Source: Microcoleus sp. CAWBG506 (GTDB lineage Bacteria; Cyanobacteriota; Cyanobacteriia; Cyanobacteriales; Microcoleaceae). Taken from it: a stretch of 64,000 nucleotides of DNA. Positions 21,097 to 31,171 of the stretch are shown here, piece after piece; position 1 is the first letter of the stretch; the number at the start of each line of letters is the position of its first letter. The translations under genes and the position numbers were made by a program. Under the pieces are notes generated by a model. That model ran no database searches, was not told the origin of the DNA, and saw nothing but the letters and a program-made list of their open reading frames with translations. The DNA is taken from NCBI GenBank assembly GCA_020883125.1, contig JAHREW010000007.1, positions 49,365 to 113,364 on the forward strand, given 5' to 3'.

Positions 21097-22248
21097 GTGA
21101 CAGAACATTATCAGCCCCTAAACTCATTAAAAAGTGGCCATTGGTTCAAGCTGATCTGTGGGGCCAGCTTTCAACACCTGCCTGCGGTCCGCAACCTGAC
21201 CTTGGCTTACACCTTAGCAGGCGCTGACTGTATCGATGTCGCGGCAGACCCCGCGGCGATCGCAGCAGCGAAAGAAGCCCTACAGGTGGCTCGCACCATA
21301 CAGACTCAAGCACAAAACCCCAGGTTAGACCGACAAGGTTTGCCCTGGCTGATGGTAAGTTTAAATGATGGGGAAGACCCGCATTTTCGTAAGGCCGAAT
21401 TCAACCCAGCCGAGTGTCCGGTGGACTGCTGGCGACCTTGCGAAAAAATTTGTCCAGCCACAGCCATCGTTTTTCAGGGTGGTGGCGAAGGTGTTTCCGG
21501 GGTCATAGACGAGCAATGCTATGGCTGCGGTCGCTGTCTCCCGGTTTGTCCCAGCCAATTAATTTACACCCGTTCCTACGTGTCGGCCCCTGCCGCGATC
21601 GCACCTTTAATCCTGCAATCCGGTGTGGACGCCCTAGAAATCCACACCCAAATAGGCAGAGAAACAGATTTTGCAAGACTTTGGTCAAGCATAAATCCCT
21701 GGGTCGATCGACTCAAATTAATTGCCATTAGTTGCCCCGATGGAGAAGGTTTGATTGATTATTTGCGAACACTTTATCAAATAATTTCCCCCCTTCCTTG
21801 TCCCCTAATTTGGCAAACCGACGGTAGGCCAATGAGTGGAGATATTGGAACCGGAGCTACTAGAGCAGCCGTCAAACTAGGTCAAAAAGTCTTGGCGGCC
21901 GGCTTACCCGGATACGTGCAACTTGCAGGCGGCACTAACGCTCATACTGTCAGCAAACTCAGAGCATCTGGGCTGATGAGGGAGGGAAGGAAAAATTTGT
22001 CAATTTCCCAAACCCCATATATTGCAGGTGTAGCTTATGGCAGCTATGCCCGTGTTTTGCTGTCACCAATTTTAGAGCAATTAGAAACAATGCAAATCGA
22101 TCGAGCATTGGCGATTCCAAACGCCATCACGCCACCAGTAACCGGAACTCAAATACCAGGACTGACTCAACTAGAAGCCTTCCCAGCACTGCTCAGGCAG
22201 GCCGTTAGTTTAGCTGATTCTCTAGTTTCGCAACTGAAAGAAGATTAG
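21097..22248 (+). CDS. ldpA: LdpA, Fe-S protein of circadian clock input
   Basis: The 383-residue protein begins with a GTG codon and matches light-dependent period protein A, first described in Synechococcus elongatus, where it senses redox state and modulates clock period through KaiA and CikA. The N-terminal SLKSGHWFKLICGASFQHLPAVRNL block is characteristic of cyanobacterial LdpA. Two 4Fe-4S cluster motifs follow: CPVDCWRPCEKICP (from about residue 107) and CYGCGRCLPVCP (from about 141). The C-terminal part is the LdpA-specific domain with GGTNAHTVSKL. The GTG has little spacing from the upstream AAAGG, but no other start fits the conserved N-terminus. The clock genes themselves are not in this window. 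Confidence 0.92.
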   Translation: MTEHYQPLNSLKSGHWFKLICGASFQHLPAVRNLTLAYTLAGADCIDVAADPAAIAAAKEALQVARTIQTQAQNPRLDRQGLPWLMVSLNDGEDPHFRKAEFNPAECPVDCWRPCEKICPATAIVFQGGGEGVSGVIDEQCYGCGRCLPVCPSQLIYTRSYVSAPAAIAPLILQSGVDALEIHTQIGRETDFARLWSSINPWVDRLKLIAISCPDGEGLIDYLRTLYQIISPLPCPLIWQTDGRPMSGDIGTGATRAAVKLGQKVLAAGLPGYVQLAGGTNAHTVSKLRASGLMREGRKNLSISQTPYIAGVAYGSYARVLLSPILEQLETMQIDRALAIPNAITPPVTGTQIPGLTQLEAFPALLRQAVSLADSLVSQLKED

Positions 22249-22249
22249 T

Positions 22250-22435
22250 TAGTAGTCAGTAGTCATTAGTCAGTAGTCATTAGTCAGTAGTCATTAGTCA
22301 GTAGTCGTTGGTAGTTAGTGGTTAGTCGTTGGTAGTTAGTTCCAATAACCAATAACTAATAACTAATAACCCATAACCAATGACTAATAACTAATAACCC
22401 ATAACCAATGACTAATAACTAATAACCAATGACTA
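22250..22435. repeat. Heptamer tandem repeats (STRR), with inverted halves
   Basis: About 180 bp of short tandem repeats built on AGTCATT, AGTCAGT and AGTTAGT in the left half and AATAACT, AATGACT and AATAACC in the right half. The right half is broadly the reverse complement of the left, so the whole could fold as a long imperfect hairpin. The last unit supplies the first ATG of the downstream gene. Confidence 0.85.
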
Positions 22436-24249
22436 AAAAGCTTGAAAACGTCACCCGAACAGATGGACGGCGAATGCAGATTACAGACGACCTCAATAAA
22501 TTACTCGACATCGTGCCAGATGACATCCGGCAACCCCTAGAACAGCACCCCCAACGTAACAATCTGATTGAGATTGTCATGGATTTGGGCCGCCTTCCCG
22601 AAGCTCGTTTTCCATCAAAAGCCGAACACCTTTCCCAGAAGCCGATTTCCAAGGCAGACCTGAATTACTGCATTGAGCGAGTCGGTCATTTCGGTGGGGA
22701 CAACCGAGCCGGCATCGAGCAAACCCTGCACCGGATCAGCGCCCTTCGCAACCGCAGCGGTGAGATTATTGGCTTGACTTTGAGGGTTGGCCGTGCTGTG
22801 TTTGGGACGATCAAGATTATCCGGGATTTGGTGGAAACTGGCCAATCGATTCTGATGCTCGGCCGCCCCGGAGTCGGCAAAACAACGGCGCTGCGGGAAA
22901 TTGCCCGCGTGTTAGCCGATGATTTGGAAAAACGAGTGGTGATTATTGATACCTCCAATGAAATTGCCGGAGATGGAGATATTCCTCACCCAGCGATCGG
23001 CAGAGCTCGCAGAATGCAAGTTTCCCGTCCCGAACTCCAGCACCAAGTCATGATCGAAGCAGTGGAAAACCATATGCCGGAAGTGATCGTGATTGACGAA
23101 ATCGGCACGGAATTGGAAGCTTTGGCCGCCCGAACCATCGCCGAAAGGGGCGTGCAGTTAGTCGGTACTGCCCACGGGAACCGGATCGAAAACTTGATGA
23201 AAAACCCGACTCTGGCTGATTTAATTGGGGGCATTCAAGCGGTGACGCTGGGAGATGATGAGGCCCGGCGTCGCGGTTCTCAAAAGACGGTTTTGGAGCG
23301 CAAAGCACCCCCAACCTTTGCCATTGCCATCGAAATGCTCGAACGCCAGAAGTGGGTGGTACACGAGCAAGTTGCAGAGGTCATCGACACTCTACTACGG
23401 GGAAAACAACCGAACCAACAAATCAGAAGCATCAGCGAGACTGGAGAAGTCATCATCGCTCACGAAGCAGGCACTCCTCCCGCCCGGAAACCGGGGAACT
23501 CAGGTACTGCGTCGTCGTCATCGTCGGCTTCGGTATCGGCAATCCGGCCCGTCACCCCACTATCCGGGTGGCGCAGTGCTGGGAAAATGGTACCCATGCC
23601 CCCTCCCGTTGACAAATTCCCTGCTAACAGTGCCCCAGTGTCGGAAACTAGATATTTTGAGCAACTGCTGGAAGAGTCCTTGTCAGTGGAACCAGTCGCC
23701 CGGCCCGGACGCTTTTCTCAGAATGTCGGGCCCAATGGGGAAGATTTGCCACTCCACGTTTATCCTTATGGCATAGCTCGTCATCACCTCGAACAGGTAA
23801 TTTCGACTTTGAATCTGCCAGTGGTGCTGACTAAGGATATTGACACTGCTGACGTGGTTTTAGCTTTGCGCTCTAATGTTCGGAACCAGTCGAAACTGCG
23901 TCATTTGGCAAAAACTCGCCAAGTTCCTCTGCACACCATTAAGGCTAGCACTCTGCCTCACGTAGCGAGAGCTTTGCGACGCTTGTTGGACATGGAGGAC
24001 CCCGCAACCCCGGAAATCGCTGACTTGAGCTTATTTGCCCGCAGCGGTTCTTCTGACGAACTCGAAGCTCTCGAAGAAACTCGCTTAGCTGTGGAGCAAA
24101 TTGTGATTCCCAAGGGACAGCCTGTGGAACTCTTACCCCGTTCTCCTAATGTTCGCAAAATGCAGCATGAACTTGTGGAACACTATCACCTAAAATCCGA
24201 CAGTTTTGGTGAAGAACCCAATCGTCGCCTGCGGATCTATCCAGCTTAA
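22429..24249 (+). CDS. Ycf45-like AAA ATPase with C-terminal R3H domain
   Basis: The 606-residue protein is the cyanobacterial Ycf45/SpoIIIAA-like P-loop ATPase. Walker A is [17 protein letters not shown] (about residues 143-160), Walker B is [13 protein letters not shown] (about 220), and the block [17 protein letters not shown] is family-specific. A low-complexity Ser/Ala/Pro linker (about 345-390) leads to a second domain and an R3H single-stranded nucleic-acid-binding motif at the end ([18 protein letters not shown]). The role in cyanobacteria is not established; relatives exist in algal plastid genomes. The ATG at 22429 lies inside a repeat and has no ribosome-binding site; the in-frame ATG at 22474 starts the conserved MQITDDL block and is a good alternative. 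Confidence 0.9.
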   Translation: MTKKLENVTRTDGRRMQITDDLNKLLDIVPDDIRQPLEQHPQRNNLIEIVMDLGRLPEARFPSKAEHLSQKPISKADLNYCIERVGHFGGDNRAGIEQTLHRISALRNRSGEIIGLTLRVGRAVFGTIKIIRDLVETGQSILMLGRPGVGKTTALREIARVLADDLEKRVVIIDTSNEIAGDGDIPHPAIGRARRMQVSRPELQHQVMIEAVENHMPEVIVIDEIGTELEALAARTIAERGVQLVGTAHGNRIENLMKNPTLADLIGGIQAVTLGDDEARRRGSQKTVLERKAPPTFAIAIEMLERQKWVVHEQVAEVIDTLLRGKQPNQQIRSISETGEVIIAHEAGTPPARKPGNSGTASSSSSASVSAIRPVTPLSGWRSAGKMVPMPPPVDKFPANSAPVSETRYFEQLLEESLSVEPVARPGRFSQNVGPNGEDLPLHVYPYGIARHHLEQVISTLNLPVVLTKDIDTADVVLALRSNVRNQSKLRHLAKTRQVPLHTIKASTLPHVARALRRLLDMEDPATPEIADLSLFARSGSSDELEALEETRLAVEQIVIPKGQPVELLPRSPNVRKMQHELVEHYHLKSDSFGEEPNRRLRIYPA

Positions 24250-24272
24250 AGTTGGGGATTGAGGCGGTTGCA

Positions 24273-24323
24273 CCCAGAAGGCAGAAGGCAGAATTTTTTC
24301 TGTTTTCTGCCTTTTGCCTTTGA
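24273..24323. repeat. Palindromic AGGCAGAA/TTCTGCC element
   Basis: Arms of the type AGAAGGCAGAA and TTCTGCCTTTTGCC flank a T-rich centre about 25 bp after the R3H gene stop. It can fold into an imperfect hairpin and might end transcription; it also looks like one of the many dispersed cyanobacterial repeats. The rest of the gap to 24540 is AT-rich with nothing recognisable. Confidence 0.5.
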
Positions 24324-24540
24324 GTTGCTGACTATTTTAGTCCTTGACGCACAGATCAGGTAATTCTGTCCGGTGCAGCCTAAATTTATATTACAATGCT
24401 TCGAGGAGGCAATTTTCTGATACCATGTTCTTGGTATAGCTTTTTTCATGGCGATCGGCTAAAATACCCATAAAAAATAACAACTAACAAATAAGCATCA
24501 CCGATTCACACAAATTTTAGAATAAATCTACATATTTAAT

Positions 24541-26205
24541 ATGAATGATTCACTACTTCAACTATTTATTCAATTAATTAGTTCTAAAATTGGCTTACAA
24601 ATTCGGCCACAAGACCGACATAATTTGTGTCAAAAAATTCTGGACAGAATGCAAGTATTAAAAATACAAGAACCAGAAAAATATTATCAAATTTTAAATG
24701 AGAAAAGCTTTGAAAGTCAAAACGAATGGCGCGAGTTAGTATTGCTGTTGACAACGGTAGAAAGTTATTTCATGCGAGATAGGGGACAATTTGATTTATT
24801 GAAAAAAGTAATTTTGCCTGAATTAATAGATCGGAAAAGAAAGTTACAAAATGCCTTGGGAATTGTGCCGACACTCCGACTCTGGAGTGCGGGATGTTCC
24901 ACTGGTGAAGAGCCTTATTCTTTAGCTATTTTGTTAAAACAATTGATTAGCGATTGGCCTCAATGGAAAATATTAATTTTAGGGACTGATATAAATGAAA
25001 AAGTAATCGAAAAAGCCCAACAGGGAGTATACAGCCCTTGGTCGTTTCGCTTGGTTGACCCCCAAGTACAAAAACAGTATTTTAATCAGCGACAAATTGA
25101 ATGGGAAATAAGTCGAGAATTGCGCCAAAGTGTAAATTTTAGTTGTGTAAATTTAATCGCCGACGATTTTCCTAATATTTACAAAAATATTTATAACTTT
25201 GATTTAATTTTGTGTAGAAACGTTTTTGTATATTTTGAACATCAGTATATTTCACTGGTATTAAAAAAATTTGCCAAGACTCTGAGAGCGGGAGGATATT
25301 TAATGACCGGCCACGCTGAAGTCCACGGTCAAATTATGAACGAGTTTCTACCCAAGGTTTTCCCGGAGTCCATTGTTTATCAGCGTCGAGATCAATTACT
25401 GGGGGAAGGCTCTCAAAATGAATCTTGGAACTTACAGCAACTCAAGTCGTCCCTTGAGAAATCAGAAAATTCTGGATTCGTTGACGATCGCAATTTCCTA
25501 GGACGAGCAACCAAATCAGCTAGTTTTGCTCAGGGGCATTTTTCAGAACTCACTCCCCTATTAACAGAATCTAGTCCCCTAGGAAAAATGCTGAGGAATC
25601 GCTATTTAGTGGGAGAGTTAACCGAAAAAAAATGTGCTAAAGCACCCAATAACGAATTGAGTCAACCCCAGGAAAAAAGTTATTTAACATTAATTGAAGA
25701 AGCTAAGACAAACTTTAAAGATAAAGCTTATGCAGCAGCAATTGCCCAAGCAAAACAATCTCTAAAAATGCAGCCTTATAATTTTGATGCAGATTATTTA
25801 TTAGCTCAAATTTATGCAAATTTAGGTAAGTATTCTCAGGCGATCGAACACTGTCAACGAGCTAGTAAAATTGATGCAATGTCAGTTTTTCCTTATTATT
25901 TACAAGCTCAAATTGCCGAAGAACAGGGAAATTTAGAAACAGCTAAGCAGTTTCTTAAGAGAATAATTTATCTCTGTCCATCTTTTATTTCAGCTTATTT
26001 GGATCTGGGCAATATATACCATAAAGAAGGCCAGATAACAAGAGCTATGAAAATGTATAATTCATCCTGTGAAATTCTCGGAAAATTACCGCCCAATACT
26101 CCGATCGAGCAGCAGGGTAAGATGACGGCGAGCCAAGTTTTGTTAGAACTTAAAAAAAAATTGGTAAGATTATACAGTCAACAAAATTTATGCACTGGTA
26201 GCTAA
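24541..26205 (+). CDS. cheR: CheR-type receptor methyltransferase with TPR domain
   Basis: The 554-residue protein has a CheR N-terminal helical domain, then the SAM-dependent methyltransferase domain with LWSAGCSTGEEPYSLAILL (about residues 112-130) and FDLILCRNVFVYF (about 220-232). A linker is followed by TPR repeats from about residue 380 to 540 (YLLAQIYANLGKYSQAIEHC, YLDLGNIYHKEGQ). It should methylate glutamates of the chemoreceptors encoded downstream. CheR fused to TPR is typical of Wsp-like chemosensory systems, in which the TPR part probably mediates protein contacts. It is the first gene of the che cluster. Confidence 0.93.
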   Translation: MNDSLLQLFIQLISSKIGLQIRPQDRHNLCQKILDRMQVLKIQEPEKYYQILNEKSFESQNEWRELVLLLTTVESYFMRDRGQFDLLKKVILPELIDRKRKLQNALGIVPTLRLWSAGCSTGEEPYSLAILLKQLISDWPQWKILILGTDINEKVIEKAQQGVYSPWSFRLVDPQVQKQYFNQRQIEWEISRELRQSVNFSCVNLIADDFPNIYKNIYNFDLILCRNVFVYFEHQYISLVLKKFAKTLRAGGYLMTGHAEVHGQIMNEFLPKVFPESIVYQRRDQLLGEGSQNESWNLQQLKSSLEKSENSGFVDDRNFLGRATKSASFAQGHFSELTPLLTESSPLGKMLRNRYLVGELTEKKCAKAPNNELSQPQEKSYLTLIEEAKTNFKDKAYAAAIAQAKQSLKMQPYNFDADYLLAQIYANLGKYSQAIEHCQRASKIDAMSVFPYYLQAQIAEEQGNLETAKQFLKRIIYLCPSFISAYLDLGNIYHKEGQITRAMKMYNSSCEILGKLPPNTPIEQQGKMTASQVLLELKKKLVRLYSQQNLCTGS

Positions 26206-26320
26206 CAACTGGGTTTCTCTATAAACCAGTCCTTGCCTAATATCTAGTCCCGTGGAATATTTATAATGCTCGATCCCTCCCCTTCCCTGTGCCCTATACC
26301 TTTGTCCCAAATAGTTCAAT

Positions 26321-27451
26321 ATGGAAGCTAAACCGTATCTTATTTTTGAACAGAACGGTTTTCTCTACGCTGTAGAAGCCTGCTGCGTTCAAGAAATTTT
26401 CTTTCTGCCGGAGTTGACACCAATTGCGGAAGCGCCTCAAGATATTGTTGGGGCGATCGACCTTCGGGGTGAAATTCTGCCTGTGATGGATCTCAATCTC
26501 CGTTTTGGATACGTGTGGCAGGAGTATACTGTGACAGATAGTGCGATCGTCATAGAGTGGGAAGAATGGAAAGTCGCTATCATTGTCAATCAAGTTCGCG
26601 AAGTTAAAGATATCTCAGAACATACCACCACTCCCCAGCTATCTTATGGGCGAGACGAAGGCATGGCATCCCATCATTTTGTCGCTGGATTCGCCCGCTG
26701 CGAAGCCGATATTATCATGCTACTCAATCTCGATCGCCTAATTCGATATTCTGCTGAAAAAACAGAGGAAAACTTACCTATTTCTGTCAGCGATGCAGGT
26801 GGTGAAGAAACAGCACCAGAGACAGAAACAGAAAATCTACCCTGGTATCTCAAAGCCAAATTGTTGAGTGAAAATGCGAAAATTTTAAGCAAGCATCAGA
26901 TTTTTTGCCCCCAAGCTACGCCGGAAGAAAGAGCAATTTTTAAATCGCGGGCTGACAATTTGAGGCGGCAAGGCGAGGGGGACCATTCTGCCGCAATTAA
27001 TATATCCGTAGCCGTGTTTACTTTGAATGGTGAATACTTTGGTATGGACCTAGATGTAGTCCGTGAATTTACTGAAATTCGCCAACTAACCCCAATTCCT
27101 TGCACTCCCGATCGCATAATTGGCAATATGAATTTACGGGGAGAAATTTTAACCATACTGGATATTCGCAATGTTTTAAATATTTCTTTAAATATGCCTG
27201 ATGCCACCAATTATCTATCTAAGGCGATCGTTGTGCAAGTGGCAAATTTAGTGGTTGGTATAGTTGTGGACGAAATCTTAGATATTGTATATTTAAGCGT
27301 CTCAGAAATTGCAAATGTTCCCGCTGCACTGCATTCAGCCAACCGCGAATATCTACGAGGCACAGCTCTTTACGGAGGAAAAATGATGGCGATTCTCAAT
27401 TTAGAAAAACTGCTCAAAAAAGGAGGAGTCATTGTTGATGAAGAGGTTTGA
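26321..27451 (+). CDS. cheW: Double-domain CheW coupling protein
   Basis: The 376-residue protein has two CheW (SH3-like) domains, about residues 3-145 and 220-372, joined by a charged linker. Each carries the usual PEL/D-IVGAIDLRGEILPVMDL or RIIGNMNLRGEILTILDI block. It would bridge receptors to the hybrid CheA encoded downstream. A double CheW is longer than the usual 160-residue protein and could cross-link the array, as seen for CheW fusions in other systems; this is inference. It follows cheR by 115 bp. Confidence 0.92.
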   Translation: MEAKPYLIFEQNGFLYAVEACCVQEIFFLPELTPIAEAPQDIVGAIDLRGEILPVMDLNLRFGYVWQEYTVTDSAIVIEWEEWKVAIIVNQVREVKDISEHTTTPQLSYGRDEGMASHHFVAGFARCEADIIMLLNLDRLIRYSAEKTEENLPISVSDAGGEETAPETETENLPWYLKAKLLSENAKILSKHQIFCPQATPEERAIFKSRADNLRRQGEGDHSAAINISVAVFTLNGEYFGMDLDVVREFTEIRQLTPIPCTPDRIIGNMNLRGEILTILDIRNVLNISLNMPDATNYLSKAIVVQVANLVVGIVVDEILDIVYLSVSEIANVPAALHSANREYLRGTALYGGKMMAILNLEKLLKKGGVIVDEEV

Positions 27452-27497
27452 ATCAAAAAATATAGCATTTCGATATCTCATAAAAGGTACAATCGAG

Positions 27498-27594
27498 CAT
27501 TGGTAATTGGTAATTGGTAATTGGCTATGAGAAAAGTCACTAACAAGTAACCACTAACAATTCGCCATTCGCCATTCGCCATTCGCCATTCGCA
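27498..27594. repeat. Heptamer STRR between cheW and first MCP gene
   Basis: Two runs of tandem heptamers are present: TAATTGG units at about 27502-27524 and ATTCGCC units at 27560-27594. They occupy most of the gap between the coding regions. Confidence 0.85.
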
Positions 27595-27623
27595 GTAAGT
27601 GCTGTTAAATCCCGGAGAAAAAT

Positions 27624-29084
27624 ATGTTTGCTATCTTAAAAAAATTAAATATTAGAAATAAAATGCTGATTGCCTATATAGCGCCCGCCGCGATATACTT
27701 AGGTTTACCAATCCTAGTTTATCAAACCACCAATCAGGTATTGAACAGTTTTCAAGAAGTAGAAAGAATAGAAAATGTCATCGGACTAACCAATAATATT
27801 TCCATAGGAAATGAGCAAATGGTGCGGGGATTACGCGGCTATTTAATCAATCAAAACCCGCAGTTTTTAAATGATTTTAAAAAAGGTGCAGAATTAGCTC
27901 GTCAGTCTGCTAATAATGTGGAGCCGATTATTAAAAATCCTCAACAGAGAACTCGTTTACAGAAGATGCTAAGTCTCTGCAACAACTATTATGATAATTC
28001 TAACGAAATAGTTAATCTATTGCAAAACAACAAAAAAACCGAAGCCATCGCAATATTTAATACAGAAAAAAACACAAATTTTGTGAATGAATTTGTGGAA
28101 ACCCATCGACAATTTCGCGAATTAGAATCAGAGTTAATAAAAAAAGAAACACAAAGAACGAAGGACTCTTTGATATTTTTAATATCAGTCTTGGTAGTTA
28201 GTTGTGGGTTTTTAGTTTTGTTAGGTGCGGTGATAGCTTGGCTGATTTCGTCAGGAATTGCCCGAACTATCGATCGCGCAGTTAGCTCGATCGCCATTTC
28301 TTCCAGCCAGATTGCAGCCACCATCGAAGAACAGGAACGCATGGCGAGTCAACAAGCAGCTTCAGTCAATCAAACTACGACTACAATGGACGAACTGGGC
28401 GCGTCTTCTAGGGCGACAGCACAGCAGGTAGAAACAGCAGCGATGCAAGCAATGCAAGCTTTAAATTTAGCGGGAGGTGGCACAAAAGCTGTAGAACAAA
28501 CTTTAGAAGCAATGGCAACTCTCAAAACCAAAGTGGAGGATATGCAAGGACAAATTATGCAATTGAGCGAACAAACCGATCGCATTGGTAATATTTCAAC
28601 TTTAGTTAGCGATTTGGCTAATCAGACTAATATGTTAGCACTCAATGCCGCGGTGGAAGCCGTGCGGGCGGGGGACAATGGCAAGGGGTTTGGTGTTGTG
28701 GCGTCAGAAATTCGCAAACTGGCCGAGCGCAGTAAAAAATCCGCAGCACAAATTAACCTATTAGTGGCGGATATTCAAAGAGCGATTAATTCCACAGTAA
28801 TGGTCACAGAAGAAGGGACTAAAACAGTAGAATTTGGCGTGAATATTGCCTCAGAAACCGCCGCTGCATTTGCCGGGGTTGCCAATGCAATTAATAATGT
28901 GGTTTTGAGTTCTCAGCAGATTTCATTGAATGCCAAACAACAAGCGATCGCGATCGAACAGGTGGTGCAAGCCATGAACTCCCTCAACCAAGCCGCAGCC
29001 CAAACAGCTTGTGGCATCAGTCAAACTAAAATCGGTACCCAAAAATTGAATGAAGCAGCCTTAGACTTGAAAGCAGTTGTGTAA
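27624..29084 (+). CDS. Methyl-accepting chemotaxis protein, CHASE3-like sensor
   Basis: The 486-residue receptor has a first membrane span at about residues 13-31, a periplasmic helical domain of CHASE3 type ([22 protein letters not shown], about 58-80), a second span at about 182-210, and a cytoplasmic signalling domain with the hairpin tip [22 protein letters not shown]. There is no HAMP domain: the second span passes within about 15 residues into the methylation helix. It should signal to CheA and CheW of the same cluster. A good ribosome-binding site (CCGGAGAA) precedes the ATG. Confidence 0.92.
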   Translation: MFAILKKLNIRNKMLIAYIAPAAIYLGLPILVYQTTNQVLNSFQEVERIENVIGLTNNISIGNEQMVRGLRGYLINQNPQFLNDFKKGAELARQSANNVEPIIKNPQQRTRLQKMLSLCNNYYDNSNEIVNLLQNNKKTEAIAIFNTEKNTNFVNEFVETHRQFRELESELIKKETQRTKDSLIFLISVLVVSCGFLVLLGAVIAWLISSGIARTIDRAVSSIAISSSQIAATIEEQERMASQQAASVNQTTTTMDELGASSRATAQQVETAAMQAMQALNLAGGGTKAVEQTLEAMATLKTKVEDMQGQIMQLSEQTDRIGNISTLVSDLANQTNMLALNAAVEAVRAGDNGKGFGVVASEIRKLAERSKKSAAQINLLVADIQRAINSTVMVTEEGTKTVEFGVNIASETAAAFAGVANAINNVVLSSQQISLNAKQQAIAIEQVVQAMNSLNQAAAQTACGISQTKIGTQKLNEAALDLKAVV

Positions 29085-29202
29085 GATATTTCTAATTTAT
29101 GGACTAATAACCTAATTATGTCATTCCTAAGAACTCAAACCATTACCCCACCCAGACCCTGTGTAATTCCTGAATCTTTGTTAATTATGAGCTATCAAAA
29201 AA

Positions 29203-31002
29203 ATGCCAAATATATCCTTAAGAATTAAAGCAATTGCATTTGCTCTCGCCCTCGGTACACTTCCAGCTATCTTAACGGGATCAATAACCTTTTTCTTTGC
29301 CAATCAGAACCTAAATAATTATGTAGTTAAATATCAAGAATCGCGAGCCGTCGCCATAGCCCATGATGTCAGTAATTTAGTTTTTGAAAGGTACTTAGAT
29401 GTTCAGGAGCTAGCTAATTTAAGTATACTGAACGATCCCAGAGTCAGCGAAACTACTTCCAAGAGCCAAAAACAAGCTCTGTTAGATAAATATGTAAAAC
29501 AAGGGGAAGGTTACGACAGCATTGCCATCGCAGATATTCAGGGAAATACTATTTTACAATCCAGGGGAGAGCCAATTATAGATTTGGGTAAACGCGATTA
29601 TTTTCAGGAAGTAGTTAAAACTAATCTTCCGACGCTCGTGCAACCTAGACAATCATTTATCACTGGCAAATACTCTATTTTTGCTGCCGCTCCTATAGTC
29701 GAAATTAATACGGGTAAAACTATCGCAATTTTGAGAACTCGCACGCCTATAAAATATTTAGAACAGGCGTTTCAGGAAAACAAAGAAAAATTAATCAGAA
29801 ACTCCGAAGGACTAGAAGCAGATGAGTATCATTTAATTGATGCCAATGGCATTTTTTTTTCTGCTACAGAAATCGAACATCTGGGCAGAGATGCACGTTC
29901 AGACTATAGTGTGTTTGCGACAATGCAGGCAGCCAATAAAATCAACAGTCTCATCGATATCGATGAGATTCGGGGAGGAGAACAACTGCTGACCTATGCT
30001 CCTATTGAAATTGAAAAATCAAACAATATGCCAAAATTGGGTTGGAGTGTTTTGATTGCAAACGATACAGACAATGTATTTGCTCCGCAAAAAAATTTGC
30101 TATTTGCTCTGATAGCAGGAGTTGGACTAACTGCTGCTGTTGTCAGCAGCCTGGCAACTTTTGTCGCTAGTCGAACCACAAAATCCGTAAATAAAATTGT
30201 GCGGACGATCGCCTATTCTTCCTCACAGATTGCTGTCACCATCGAACAACAAGAACGTATTGCCAGTCAACAACTATATGCTGTGGAGCGAACTGTTAGT
30301 ACAATGGATGAATTGGGTGAATCAAGCAGGGCTTGTGCTTCCCAAGCAGAAGCCGCTGCTCAGGGAGCCAAACAAGCTCTAGCACTCACCACCGGAGGTA
30401 GTCAAGCAGTACAGAATACCCTCAAAGAAATGGCAATTTTGAAACAAAATGTTGCAGCAATTGAAAACCAAATTTTACTTTTGAGCGAGCAAACGAGTCG
30501 CATTGGTAATATCTCTAGTTTAGTTAGCGATTTAGCCAATCAAACAAATATGTTAGCGATTAATGCTGCCATCGAAGCCTGGAGGGCTGGCGAAAGTGGC
30601 AAAGGATTTGCAGTTGTTGCTACAGAAATTAGGCAATTGGCAGATTTAAGCAAGGAATCTGCTAGCAAAATTAATGCTTTAGTTGCAGACATTCAGACAT
30701 CAATTAGTTCGACAACAATGGTGACGGATGATGGAGCGAAAACCGTGGATAGTGGAGTAAAAATTGCCCGAAAAACTGCCGACGCCTTTGCTGGTGTAGC
30801 ACAGGCGATCGATCGCATTGTTTTGAATAGTCAACAAATTTCGTTTACTGCGAAAGACCAGGCGATCGCTATTCAGGATGTAGTTCATGCCGTTAATTCT
30901 CTTAACCTCGCCGCCCAGGAAAATGCCACCGGCATTTCTCAAGTCAAACTCGGAATCGAACAGCTTAATAAAGCAGCCCAAAATCTAAAATCATCAGTGT
31001 AG
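29203..31002 (+). CDS. Methyl-accepting chemotaxis protein, double Cache sensor
   Basis: The 599-residue receptor has a membrane span at about residues 10-32, a periplasmic dCache-type domain (about 40-285; includes [21 protein letters not shown] and [15 protein letters not shown]), a second span at about 298-322 and the signalling domain. The tip reads [27 protein letters not shown], with Trp where the other receptors in this cluster have Val. As in its neighbours no HAMP domain is present. Cache domains usually bind small amino acids or organic acids directly or through binding proteins; the ligand is unknown. Confidence 0.92.
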   Translation: MPNISLRIKAIAFALALGTLPAILTGSITFFFANQNLNNYVVKYQESRAVAIAHDVSNLVFERYLDVQELANLSILNDPRVSETTSKSQKQALLDKYVKQGEGYDSIAIADIQGNTILQSRGEPIIDLGKRDYFQEVVKTNLPTLVQPRQSFITGKYSIFAAAPIVEINTGKTIAILRTRTPIKYLEQAFQENKEKLIRNSEGLEADEYHLIDANGIFFSATEIEHLGRDARSDYSVFATMQAANKINSLIDIDEIRGGEQLLTYAPIEIEKSNNMPKLGWSVLIANDTDNVFAPQKNLLFALIAGVGLTAAVVSSLATFVASRTTKSVNKIVRTIAYSSSQIAVTIEQQERIASQQLYAVERTVSTMDELGESSRACASQAEAAAQGAKQALALTTGGSQAVQNTLKEMAILKQNVAAIENQILLLSEQTSRIGNISSLVSDLANQTNMLAINAAIEAWRAGESGKGFAVVATEIRQLADLSKESASKINALVADIQTSISSTTMVTDDGAKTVDSGVKIARKTADAFAGVAQAIDRIVLNSQQISFTAKDQAIAIQDVVHAVNSLNLAAQENATGISQVKLGIEQLNKAAQNLKSSV

Positions 31003-31070
31003 TCAGTAGCTATTAGTTATTAGTTAGTAGTTAGTAGTTATTAGTTATTAGTTATTAGTCAGTAGCGGTG
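31003..31070. repeat. Heptamer STRR between second and third MCP genes
   Basis: Tandem TTAGTTA and TTAGTAG units fill about 60 bp directly after the second MCP gene. Confidence 0.8.
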
Positions 31071-31171
31071 CCCGTTCGCGTTTCCCCTGAGCGTATTCTA
31101 AGGGTCAGCAGTCAACAGTCAACAGTCACTTACTACCAAACCAATTAGCAATTCCATCTTCCCAAATAGTA

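Noticed and set aside
22250..22435. CRISPR-like or origin-like iterons
   Set aside because: The units are 7-bp tandem repeats without spacers, and similar arrays occur in many other gaps; no DnaA-box cluster is visible.
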